6,412 nt of DNA from Globobulimina sp. (GCA_003354225.1 PIVH01000295.1:1-6412), one strand, 5' to 3'. Shown: positions 1 to 6,352, counted from the first letter of the stretch. The notes: generated by a model not told the origin, from the sequence alone. Numbers and translations: made by a program.

Positions 1-21
1 ACACAATTCAGACAAACTAGT

Positions 22-82
22 TGATTTGAGAAATTCATGAGAGATTTGAGAAATTTGAATCTGGTATGAATTTCTCAAATCA
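22..82. repeat. Inverted repeat, 17-bp perfect arms, with a third partial copy
   Basis: The arms TGATTTGAGAAATTCAT (22-38) and ATGAATTTCTCAAATCA (66-82) are perfectly complementary across a 27-base loop. The loop contains a second direct copy of GATTTGAGAAATT (43-55), which could pair with 69-81 instead, so two competing stems are possible. The right arm overlaps the start of the small hydrophobic frame at 66-143. The role is unknown. Confidence 0.8.
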
Positions 83-143
83 GGTACTGGCTCTGAGTTT
101 ATTGCTAGGATTATCAATGGTGATTGCTATGGTTTTAAGGTGA
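66..143 (+). other. 25-codon hydrophobic frame ending at a possible splice donor
   Basis: The ATG at 66 opens MNFSNQVLALSLLLGLSM followed by VIAMVLR and TGA. It has a short polar start and about 18 hydrophobic residues, like a signal peptide or membrane anchor. The last codons contain AAG|GTGAAT (donor at 140), so it could be a first coding exon of a plus-strand gene convergent with the large gene. Joining to an AG at 314-315 would give an open stretch to the TAG at 434-436; an acceptor at 261-262 after a pyrimidine tract gives only about ten more codons. It is very short and may be chance. Confidence 0.15.
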
Positions 144-170
144 ATATAGATTTTATAGTGATTCTTATTT

Positions 171-193
171 TTTATTTTAATTTCGCTTTTAAT
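171..193 (-). promoter_or_regulatory. Cluster of possible polyadenylation signals for the large gene
   Basis: Read on the minus strand, the region holds AATAAA (171-176) and two ATTAAA (176-181 and 188-193). I saw no AATAAA or ATTAAA in this orientation between here and the stop codon at 941. If used, the 3' UTR would be about 750-770 bases and would contain most of the inverted repeats. Such hexamers are common by chance in AT-rich DNA, and some lineages use no fixed hexamer. Confidence 0.25.
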
Positions 194-291
194 CAATTCT
201 AATGTCCTCCATATGATGCCCAATGACTATATATATGATTTTGTTTTAGCTTTTTCTTTTAGTTTTTGTGGCAAAATCGCCTGTTGTTTTT

Positions 292-380
292 GAGATTGCT
301 TTTAAACTAATATAGCATATGCTTATGTTGCATAGATGTTTCGTATGTAAACTGCTATCGTAGTTTAAAAATCCAATCTC
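292..380. repeat. Inverted repeat, 17 paired bases
   Basis: GAGATTG (292-298) pairs with CAATCTC (374-380) and TTTTAAACTA (300-309) pairs with TAGTTTAAAA (361-370). Together they form a stem with a 1x3 internal loop around a 51-base spacer that itself holds the palindrome AGCATATGCT (314-323). No gene or RNA family is recognised. Confidence 0.65.
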
Positions 381-509
381 TGCTAGAAGTGACTGTAAAA
401 GTGACATGCTTTCGAATGTTTAACCTCCGAACTTAGTTAGTCACACTCAATTTGCTATTCCATTTTATGGCAATTTAACATTTTTGTTGCCTGTTGATTG
501 CTGCATTAA

Positions 510-703
510 TAGTTTCATTTCGTTTCGTTTCATTTCAACGATTAGAAAAGTTTTTGGTTAGCTAGAGTGGTTTTGAACCTAACATTCGAAGTTGACCTAG
601 GTCATCGAATACTAGGTCAACTTCGAATACTAGGTTGCAAACCACTCTAGCTAACCCAAAAACTTTGCTAATCGTTAAAATGAAACGAAACGAAACGAAA
701 CTA
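510..703. repeat. Large near-palindrome, possible foldback/MITE element
   Basis: The left arm (510-600) and right arm (612-703) are reverse complements over 92 alignment columns, with 7 mismatches and 1 indel (about 91% identity), around an 11-base spacer (601-611). The outer ends carry a TTTCG-type pentamer run (TTTCGTTTCG left, CGAAACGAAA right). The ends read TA-GTTTC and GAAAC-TA, compatible with a TA target-site duplication of Tc1/mariner-type miniature elements. That is inference, because the TA is itself part of the palindrome. It contains no coding capacity. Transcribed from either strand it would fold into a stem of about 90 bp. Confidence 0.85.
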
Positions 704-739
704 AGTGTTATTCAGACAAATCTAAACTTTGCATATGTT

Positions 740-773
740 AATTGATCGCAAAGTGAAATGAAAGCGGTCAATT
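740..773. repeat. Short inverted repeat followed by a T run
   Basis: AATTGATCGC (740-749) and GCGGTCAATT (764-773) are complementary with one G-T-compatible mismatch and a 14-base loop. A run of T follows at 772-778. On the plus strand it superficially resembles an intrinsic terminator, but in a eukaryotic context that meaning is doubtful. Confidence 0.5.
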
Positions 774-783
774 TTTTTAACTT

Positions 784-833
784 TTACGGATTTTGGACAA
801 ATAAAAAATGGCACATCGTTTCGAAATCCGTAA
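784..833. repeat. Inverted repeat, 10-bp perfect arms
   Basis: TTACGGATTT (784-793) and AAATCCGTAA (824-833) are exact reverse complements with a 30-base A/T-rich loop. It lies 11 bases beyond the preceding inverted repeat, inside the probable 3' UTR or 3' flank of the large gene. The function is unknown. Confidence 0.55.
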
Positions 834-940
834 TATGTGATAGATTGTTTGGTTTGTTTTGCGAAGGAGCAACAGTATTAAAGTAAAAATATAGAAATGC
901 GAAAAAGTACAAACACAAAAAAAAATGAGAAAAGGCGCAA
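834..940 (-). other. T-rich 3' UTR segment directly after the stop codon
   Basis: Immediately after the TGA of the large gene, the minus strand is rich in T runs (the complement of A runs at 880-935, including nine A's at 917-925). No reading frame, RNA gene or canonical polyadenylation hexamer for the minus strand was found in it. It is most simply read as the start of the 3' UTR. Confidence 0.4.
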
Positions 941-3900
941 TCAAAAAGAATTAAGACACCACGACCAAGTATCCATAGAATGCGCGCGTAATATATGTAT
1001 CCATCGTGTTAATTCGTAGTACGATTTGCAATTTAAAGTCAGTGTGCCATGCTTTTTATGTTTAATTCGAAATTGATAGCTGTCGCCATATTTTTTAACT
1101 TGCTTCGGATCAATGTACGGATGCAATTTATGCACATCATCCGACTCCAACTCATAAACCGTAGCATTCAAATACACTTCAAACGGTAACAAATTATGGT
1201 TCGTTTTGATACTTTTTGTAATAAAATTAATGTCGGGTTGGATGCACAAAGTACATGCGACCGGATCGAATTTGACTGTACACAGATGATTCAAAAAATA
1301 TCTCTTCCGACAATTTTCCACCGACACTTTCATTCGACCCGTTTCCTGCTGTTGCTGTTGAATAATATCATGATACAAAGACTGCCGCCATTTCAACGAT
1401 TGCATCACCAAATTATCGAACATCGGTTGGGATAACATCTCCGTCGACGCCAATGAGCGCACACATTGGAAGGAAGAAAACATTCTCGTTTTCTGGATCT
1501 CAGTCAAGAACTTCCTATACCGCGGATGCGCATATTTTTGTATTCGAATCGTCGATTTTGACTTTAAATCCTTATGCAATGCGCTGTTAATATTCACCCA
1601 AAACAGTCGATATTGCTCTAACACCTCGACCCACGACGTACAGAATTCTTTTTGAAAATCGATAATCATCTCTCGCATCTTGTTATTTTTGCTCTTATTA
1701 TTTGCACTTTTGTCGTACCACTTTTTGCGCTCCGAACAGCGCGATATCGGCGCGGTGCGCGGCGAGCTCAACAATTTGTATTTGCTGTTGTTGTTATTTA
1801 TGTTTATATTGTCATTGATGTTTGTGATGTTATCGCGTCTCCGCGGAGGGAAGACTTGGTTTATTTGGTTGTGAAGATATGCGTGTTTTAGTAAGCCACT
1901 GATTAAGCGAAACATAGCTCGCGTCAATTTCGACTTTATTTTCATCGGTAATTGGTTGGGTTTCATGTCAAAATTCAACGGCAACTGCACATTGTTGGTA
2001 TCCGCATCAATGATGACAGCACGGTCACATATATCATATTTATTGCTCGATATTATTTTATTCATCATATTAATGGACGCCACGCCAAATATATACGGTA
2101 TGGCCAGATTTAATAACGACAAACAACACGGCGATAACCACGGAATACAGGGATATTGCCACGAGAATGGATACATTAATACAAATAATGCGTCCATAAT
2201 GGCCAAACACCGACATCTCTCTCGGGATATTATAATGATTTGACACTCACTGAACATGGCACTGAACAGATTTAATATATTCTGCGGATCCAAACACATT
2301 AATAATTCAGAAATGGACTCCAATTTTAGATATGGTAAACTCAATTCATTTCGCAACGACTTTTGTTTGACAGTGCATAAATTTAACCGCTTCTTCATTT
2401 TATTTGGCTTATTTTCCTTACTTTCTTCGTTTAATAGCTGTACATTGCTATTTTGCTTATTTATCCATGGATTGTCTTCCAATTCCAAATAATCCGAGTC
2501 ATGGAAAGCAATGTTGGTTAAAATGTTGGCAAACGATTTTAACAATTTATACGTTGGCCGCACGTTTCGTTTCTTGTTTATAGCGTGTTTGAATAAAGTA
2601 TGTGGATGGAATATGAACACAATGCTATCCAACGAGATTATAAATGTTTCGTTTGCTTTCCAACATCGATGCGCTCGATTTAAGGTACGACTGATATCCA
2701 AATCGACATTCAACGCCGATATACAATTTGTGATTGTCACCAAAGATTTGTCATTGTCAATTTCTGTGGATCGGCCACCTGAAAACTGCGAGGACTCCGT
2801 CCTCATTTTCCAATGCATTGTGAATAATTCATCCAAGTCGCACTCGCCACCGACAACATTCTTTTTCTTCTCTTTCTCGTCATTCACATTTATATAATTA
2901 GCATACCTTTGATATAACGGCCGAATAACACTCGTATCCGCAGCTAATTGTATATGCGATAAACCCTCATTTTGCTCGTAATCAATACGGAAAGTCACCG
3001 TCGGATTCTTTATAATTTCGTCCTTTTCTTCCTCGTTATGAGCATCATAGACATTGCGATGCGTTTCTTTTTGGACAGAATCCGCTCTATAAATCGCAGT
3101 GGAATTATAACGCGAAAAATCACTGTCTGAGCGATGTGCGTTTTTGATTTTCGATTTTGATTTTTTAGAGTTTTTTTGGATGTTTTTTTGATATTGGTTT
3201 TGCGGAATGCGTTGTTTGTTAAAATTGTCAAATGGAATATTTAGGTTATTGTTATGGCGTTGGGTCCGCGAAGATTTATTATGATCATGCTTTGCTTTGT
3301 TTTGCTTATGGTCCATAATCACAATGTCTTCCTGAGCGATCATAAAGGTTTCCAACGAAATATACGACACAAATATCTCCACATTCTCTGCAATAAACGG
3401 ATTATCATAACATATCAATAAACGTAAGATCCGCTTAAACAAAGCAAAAATTTGCAGCCTGGAATGCGTATCAATGCGTCGCAAAAATATCCAATCATTG
3501 GAATCTTTATACGTACTAAAAAATGCATTCTTTGATTGTTGCCAGAAATTTTTCGAGGTTTGACTCGCAGTGTTCGCCGCTTGCTCACTTTTGGAATTTG
3601 CGCCTTTTAAGAATTCATGCTCCGCCAAAGCAATATAACACTCAATCAACAGTCCAATATCTTTTGTTTGCGATTTGCTTAAACTCAAAGCAGTATACAG
3701 CGGGAGATTGATGTCAACCAAACAATGTGCTATCACTTCATCGATCGGTCTTGAATTGTCATTAAATATTTTGTTTCCCAGCCATTGTATAATGACATCG
3801 GAGCACTTTCTATCTTTCAACACAAACCTAGGCAACGCATAATATTCCATCATGATCTCCAAATAAGTTTTGCTGAGTTCCAGGCAACATTTCGAGTGCA

Positions 3901-6352
3901 TGATAGGCTCAATGGACTTGTAGAAGACGCGCGATATCAATAAGGCCGAGATGGCGTCCAATGGGTTTATATCTTTTTGGTGCAGACTCGCTACGGAGGC
4001 GCCCGCGTCGTAGAAATCGACCACACCGCCACCGCCGCCATAGCCACCTCTGCGGTGTTTTGGTTTGGCGTCGGGTGTTGGCGGCGCAATGCAACCATCT
4101 TCGATATCACATTCTTGTTTGTATTCCTTACATTCTTCGTGTTTGAAGTCATTCTGATTATGAACCGGTTCCGTAATCACAATCTTTGCGGATTTCCGCG
4201 ATTGTCTTTTTTTGTCGACACGCACTCGTTCAATCTGCTGCTGATATTTTCGGATTAATTTATCAAAACACCTTTGCTGCAAAACCAGCCCTTTTAAGTA
4301 ATTTAATTTTGCTTTCTTGACAAAGGATTCTTTGCGTTCCAATTTCATGGTTTCGTCCAATAAACGCAAGGCAGCATCGAACTTATCCTCTCGTTGGCAA
4401 TTTATCATAATCAAGACCCGCAATTGTATGAACTCCAAAGAGCTTAACAATTCTTTGTTTTTCGACGAATAGTTTGCTAAAATGCGTTGTTGAATGATAT
4501 CGTCAGCGGACTGATATTTGCCGTGCTTAAAATAAGCGCGAGCCAATTGGAACAATATCAGCAATCTGCGAGCTTCTGAATGACCGGCAAACACATTTTT
4601 TTTCAAATACTCCAATAACATTATGGCTTGCTCCAAATAGTTACCTCCGGAAATATACAAGTTGGCCAAAACCAATATCAATGAGCCGATGGATATTCTT
4701 TCTTCGCCCTCGCAGTGCTCAAATATTTTCTGAATGGAAATGTTATCCATATTATCTATGTCAATCTGGCCATGAATCGAGTCGTTGTGATAAGACAATA
4801 CATTTAAATATATGGTTTTGATGCCATTTTGAATTTCCTTCTCGCTCTGATTGAAGTTGTTTAGTTTGAGATGAATGGTGGAAATTTGCTGTGATAAATA
4901 CACAAATTCGTTGAGATTCAAATAATTATCTTTCAATTTCTTGAGAGTGATGTTATGATATTTGATGGCTCGATTCCAATCTTCTTTTTCTGTGCAGGTA
5001 ATACACAGTTTTCGTATGATTTGAAACCTCCGCTCATATTTCCCGCGTTGCTGCAAACAATCAATGACTTTCTCCAACGCCACAATGGCATATTGATATT
5101 TTTTATTCTCCAACAAAACATCGGCGTAATCAATCAAAACCAGACTGGCCAGCTCAGTGTGCATCGTGCCGTCCAATGGGAAGAATTCGTGCATTGACAA
5201 CGTCTTTAAACAATACAAAGCTTCAAAGAAATATTTCTCACTCTCATAAAACTTGCGTTGGTGATATAACTTTGAATGGCCAATGACCCACGAAACCCGA
5301 GCTCGTAAAAAGGAAAAACCGCGAAACTGCGAATATTTCTCAATCAATTTATCAATTCTTAACTGCGGATTGCTGCATAGTTCGATGCGTAATTTCAAGC
5401 TCTCATCGTAGTGCTTAGTGTGCACAAAATCATATTCATATTCGTGCTCTTCCTCTGCCTCATATAAGTATTTATTAATTTTATTGTAGCCATCCAACCA
5501 ATTAAAGTCTTTGGAGTTGATATCATAGGCGGCGCGATCCGATAATATCGAACTGTTTAAAGGCGAATAATTTTCCATATACAAATCCAAAGCGACCAAC
5601 GCTTTGACACATAATTCAAAACAAGGCATATCCGAATACATCGCACCCTCATTTTTGGCATAAATCTGCACAAATGACTGCATGCAACGCGTTGCATTTT
5701 TTTTGTCAATATGTGCGCGATGTGTTTCTTTTAATAGTTCCAAATGAAAGCGAAACTTTTTAAATATTTTCTTTGTGTGATCCAAATAGTGATAAAATTT
5801 ATTTTCCACTGCATTCGAACGTAAACGACACGAAATGCGCGCAAATGTATGTAATAACATTAGAAATAGTTTAAATAATTGATAATCTTCGCGTTGTTCA
5901 TGGCGTAGCATCAATTTGTAATTATCGCCAGCAAAATGCTCAAATATTGACTCGATTAAATCAAAGCAGCGTTTTACAGCATGTCGGTCTTTGCCACGAT
6001 AATAATTATACACTTTATTGATACCCTTCTTTAACCAACAAAATATGTCTTCGCCTGCCTTCATAGTCAGATTTATATTTTTCTCTTTCTCCTCGATATA
6101 TGTCTCAATATCATTTGGATTTGCATTGGAATTCGATTTGATCCATTTTACCAAATGAATGTTTTGCAAACGATGATAGTCTTCGCTTTCCAGCAAATCA
6201 TTAGAATGGAATTTGGAACCTATATTGGTATTATTTGTATATATTTTATATATATTAAATTGTATGCAGTTACCTGTATCTGTGTTACTGACAGGAAAGA
6301 AATCGGCGAGTATCTGTGCTACTGACAGAGATGGAGGAATACACACAACCAT
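941..6352 (-). CDS. Large TPR-DENN-PH-like protein, putative Rab GTPase exchange factor
   Basis: This is a complete 1803-codon reading frame that ends in TGA. The first ATG follows an in-frame TGA 24 bases upstream, so the start is well bounded. Visible order: helical N-terminus (about 50-340), TPR-like repeats (about 344-704), charged linker with a glycine run (705-796), second helical block (797-1008), basic low-complexity linker (1014-1095), poorly conserved stretch (1100-1330), central DENN (about 1335-1460), N-rich insert (1500-1560), downstream DENN (1560-1640) and PH-like tail (1680-1795). DENN proteins are known mainly as Rab guanine-nucleotide exchange factors at membranes. That role is inferred here, and the Rab partner cannot be told. 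No signal peptide or convincing membrane helix is seen. A 54-base in-frame segment at 6220-6273 is probably an intron, which would give a protein of 1785 residues. No frameshift or internal stop is present. I do not recognise a specific orthologue; the DENN assignment is firm and the rest is less so. Confidence 0.9.
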   Translation of the reverse strand: MVVCIPPSLSVAQILADFFPVSNTDTGNCIQFNIYKIYTNNTNIGSKFHSNDLLESEDYHRLQNIHLVKWIKSNSNANPNDIETYIEEKEKNINLTMKAGEDIFCWLKKGINKVYNYYRGKDRHAVKRCFDLIESIFEHFAGDNYKLMLRHEQREDYQLFKLFLMLLHTFARISCRLRSNAVENKFYHYLDHTKKIFKKFRFHLELLKETHRAHIDKKNATRCMQSFVQIYAKNEGAMYSDMPCFELCVKALVALDLYMENYSPLNSSILSDRAAYDINSKDFNWLDGYNKINKYLYEAEEEHEYEYDFVHTKHYDESLKLRIELCSNPQLRIDKLIEKYSQFRGFSFLRARVSWVIGHSKLYHQRKFYESEKYFFEALYCLKTLSMHEFFPLDGTMHTELASLVLIDYADVLLENKKYQYAIVALEKVIDCLQQRGKYERRFQIIRKLCITCTEKEDWNRAIKYHNITLKKLKDNYLNLNEFVYLSQQISTIHLKLNNFNQSEKEIQNGIKTIYLNVLSYHNDSIHGQIDIDNMDNISIQKIFEHCEGEERISIGSLILVLANLYISGGNYLEQAIMLLEYLKKNVFAGHSEARRLLILFQLARAYFKHGKYQSADDIIQQRILANYSSKNKELLSSLEFIQLRVLIMINCQREDKFDAALRLLDETMKLERKESFVKKAKLNYLKGLVLQQRCFDKLIRKYQQQIERVRVDKKRQSRKSAKIVITEPVHNQNDFKHEECKEYKQECDIEDGCIAPPTPDAKPKHRRGGYGGGGGVVDFYDAGASVASLHQKDINPLDAISALLISRVFYKSIEPIMHSKCCLELSKTYLEIMMEYYALPRFVLKDRKCSDVIIQWLGNKIFNDNSRPIDEVIAHCLVDINLPLYTALSLSKSQTKDIGLLIECYIALAEHEFLKGANSKSEQAANTASQTSKNFWQQSKNAFFSTYKDSNDWIFLRRIDTHSRLQIFALFKRILRLLICYDNPFIAENVEIFVSYISLETFMIAQEDIVIMDHKQNKAKHDHNKSSRTQRHNNNLNIPFDNFNKQRIPQNQYQKNIQKNSKKSKSKIKNAHRSDSDFSRYNSTAIYRADSVQKETHRNVYDAHNEEEKDEIIKNPTVTFRIDYEQNEGLSHIQLAADTSVIRPLYQRYANYINVNDEKEKKKNVVGGECDLDELFTMHWKMRTESSQFSGGRSTEIDNDKSLVTITNCISALNVDLDISRTLNRAHRCWKANETFIISLDSIVFIFHPHTLFKHAINKKRNVRPTYKLLKSFANILTNIAFHDSDYLELEDNPWINKQNSNVQLLNEESKENKPNKMKKRLNLCTVKQKSLRNELSLPYLKLESISELLMCLDPQNILNLFSAMFSECQIIIISRERCRCLAIMDALFVLMYPFSWQYPCIPWLSPCCLSLLNLAIPYIFGVASINMMNKIISSNKYDICDRAVIIDADTNNVQLPLNFDMKPNQLPMKIKSKLTRAMFRLISGLLKHAYLHNQINQVFPPRRRDNITNINDNININNNNSKYKLLSSPRTAPISRCSERKKWYDKSANNKSKNNKMREMIIDFQKEFCTSWVEVLEQYRLFWVNINSALHKDLKSKSTIRIQKYAHPRYRKFLTEIQKTRMFSSFQCVRSLASTEMLSQPMFDNLVMQSLKWRQSLYHDIIQQQQQETGRMKVSVENCRKRYFLNHLCTVKFDPVACTLCIQPDINFITKSIKTNHNLLPFEVYLNATVYELESDDVHKLHPYIDPKQVKKYGDSYQFRIKHKKHGTLTLNCKSYYELTRWIHILRAHSMDTWSWCLNSF
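968..1315 (-). other. PH-like domain at the C-terminus (residues about 1680-1795)
   Basis: The segment starts with CRKRYFLNH (1681-1689), like the basic 'W-K-x-R-x-F-x-L' first strands of PH domains. Several predicted strands follow (VKFDPVACTLCIQP, SYQFRIKHKKHGTLTLNCKS), then a final helix with the invariant-type tryptophan, YYELTRWIHILRAHS (1778-1792). A lysine/histidine-rich hairpin at 1763-1769 could contact phosphoinositides. A C-terminal PH domain is also found after DENN in the SBF/MTMR5 family. The protein ends about ten residues later. The spacing is loose, so a PH-like fold is probable but not certain. Confidence 0.6.
1433..1675 (-). other. Downstream DENN (dDENN) subdomain (residues about 1560-1640)
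   Basis: After an asparagine-rich insert comes a helical segment ending in RKFLTEIQKTRMFSSFQCVR (1613-1632). This matches the family pattern 'F-L-x-x-h-x-x-T-x-M-F-x-x-F-h-x-x-R' that closes DENN modules. The preceding FCTSWVEVLEQYRLFWV (1570-1586) is a plausible packing helix. The insert between the two subdomains (about 1500-1560, with runs of N and K) is probably a surface loop. Confidence 0.75.
1973..2350 (-). other. Central DENN (cDENN) domain (residues about 1335-1460)
   Basis: The central DENN signature is clear. LDPQNILNLFSAMFSECQII (1354-1373) matches the 'L-x-P-E-N-I-L-x-L-F-x-A-L-L-x-E-x-K-I-I' block. It is followed by YPFSWQYPCIPWL (1394-1406), the hallmark 'YPF-x-W-Q...IP-x-L' motif, then IPYIFGV (1418-1424), equivalent to 'P-x-P-F-I-I-G-V'. 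AVIIDADTNNVQLP (1445-1458) fits the final strand and 'D-x-D-x-N' turn. In known DENN proteins this lobe, together with the upstream DENN/longin lobe, holds the Rab switch regions. Confidence 0.9.
3068..3313 (-). other. Basic K/N/S/R/Q-rich low-complexity linker (residues 1014-1095)
   Basis: Residues 1014-1095 are dominated by lysine, asparagine, serine, arginine, glutamine and histidine and have almost no hydrophobic clusters. The KNSKKSKSKIK segment (1060-1070) could act as a nuclear-localisation-like or acidic-membrane-binding patch. The linker separates the helical N-terminal half from the DENN half, and serine-rich stretches such as HRSDSDFS are plausible phosphorylation sites. It is most simply read as disordered. 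Confidence 0.6.
3329..3964 (-). other. Second helical block (residues about 797-1008), family not recognised
   Basis: The stretch is rich in leucine, isoleucine and aromatic residues, with helix-like patterns such as LELSKTYLEIMMEYYAL (824-840) and LLIECYIALAEHEFLKG (901-917). The second pattern resembles a TPR-type helix pair, so the block may continue the helical solenoid begun before the glycine linker. No diagnostic motif is visible. It ends just before the basic low-complexity linker. Confidence 0.45.
4025..4054 (-). other. Glycine-rich run in the interrepeat linker
   Basis: Residues 767-776 read RRGGYGGGGG, inside a charged, proline-containing linker (705-796) that separates the TPR-like array from the second helical block. 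The DNA is locally GC-rich, with GGY repeats read on the minus strand, and stands out from the AT-rich gene. It is probably a flexible hinge. The RGG-like start could be an arginine-methylation or nucleic-acid contact site, but one short run is weak evidence. Confidence 0.55.
4241..5323 (-). other. TPR-like helical repeat array (residues about 344-704)
   Basis: About eight helix-turn-helix units of TPR type can be read. Each has small and aromatic residues at the expected spacing. The clearest are DYADVLLENKKYQYAIVALE (408-427), LANLYISGGNYLEQAIMLLE (562-581) and LARAYFKHGKYQSADDIIQQ (603-622). Weaker units lie near 350-385, 441-475, 481-516, 636-671 and 679-704. TPR arrays form a curved scaffold that binds partner proteins. 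Here the array probably recruits or regulates a partner of the DENN module, which is inference. The repeat limits are approximate. Confidence 0.7.
6220..6273 (-). other. Probable 54-base in-frame intron
   Basis: On the minus strand the segment begins ACAG|GTAACTGC and ends AATATAG|GTTCC, a good match to GT-AG splice sites. Only 9 of its 54 bases are G or C, far below the flanking coding sequence. The translated segment (residues 28-45) is an N/I/Y/T-rich string unlike the protein on either side. The length is a multiple of three and contains no stop, so the frame stays open whether or not it is spliced. Removal joins ACA-G to GT-TCC (phase 1), giving ...NTDTGSKFHS... . It could instead be genuine low-complexity coding sequence. 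Confidence 0.65.
6276..6328. repeat. Pair of 19-bp direct repeats in the first exon
   Basis: GTATCTGTGTTACTGACAG (6276-6294) recurs as GTATCTGTGCTACTGACAG (6310-6328), with one mismatch and a 34-base offset. As 34 is not a multiple of three, the copies are read in different frames (SVAQI against VSNTD), so this is a DNA-level rather than a protein-level repeat. The left copy lies one base from the putative splice donor exon edge. The function is unknown; a small local duplication is the simplest explanation. Confidence 0.8.

Noticed and set aside
6-720. 11-base direct repeat ATTCAGACAAA at 6-16 and 710-720 as a target-site duplication of a 700-bp element
   Set aside because: An 11-base match in about 900 bases of AT-rich DNA can arise by chance, the position does not match the ends of the foldback, and no transposon ends adjoin the copies.
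740-779. Hairpin plus T run as an intrinsic bacterial terminator
   Set aside because: The gene content and probable intron show a eukaryotic context, and no plus-strand gene ends here.
1-940. tRNA, rRNA or CRISPR-type arrays in the non-coding flank
   Set aside because: No cloverleaf with a conserved T-loop and no regularly spaced repeat series was found; the inverted repeats are isolated and unrelated to each other.
1350-1368. Glutamine codon run (five Q) as a polyQ expansion
   Set aside because: Five glutamines in mixed CAA/CAG codons are too short to call an expansion.
1956-2243. A 95-codon plus-strand frame
   Set aside because: It is antisense to the central DENN domain, whose motifs are unmistakable on the minus strand; it is a shadow frame.
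2511-2897. A 128-codon plus-strand frame opposite the large gene
   Set aside because: It lies wholly antisense to coding sequence for residues 1153-1280 of the large protein and has no recognisable domain. Its phenylalanine/serine-rich end is just the complement of a lysine/glutamate-rich stretch.
3010-3231. A 73-codon minus-strand frame, lysine/arginine-rich
   Set aside because: It is a shifted frame of the basic low-complexity linker of the large gene; A-rich codons make such shadows common.
3977-4258. Overlapping plus-strand frames of 61-93 codons near the glycine-rich run
   Set aside because: They are kept open by the GC-rich glycine codons and charged linker on the other strand and show no protein features of their own.
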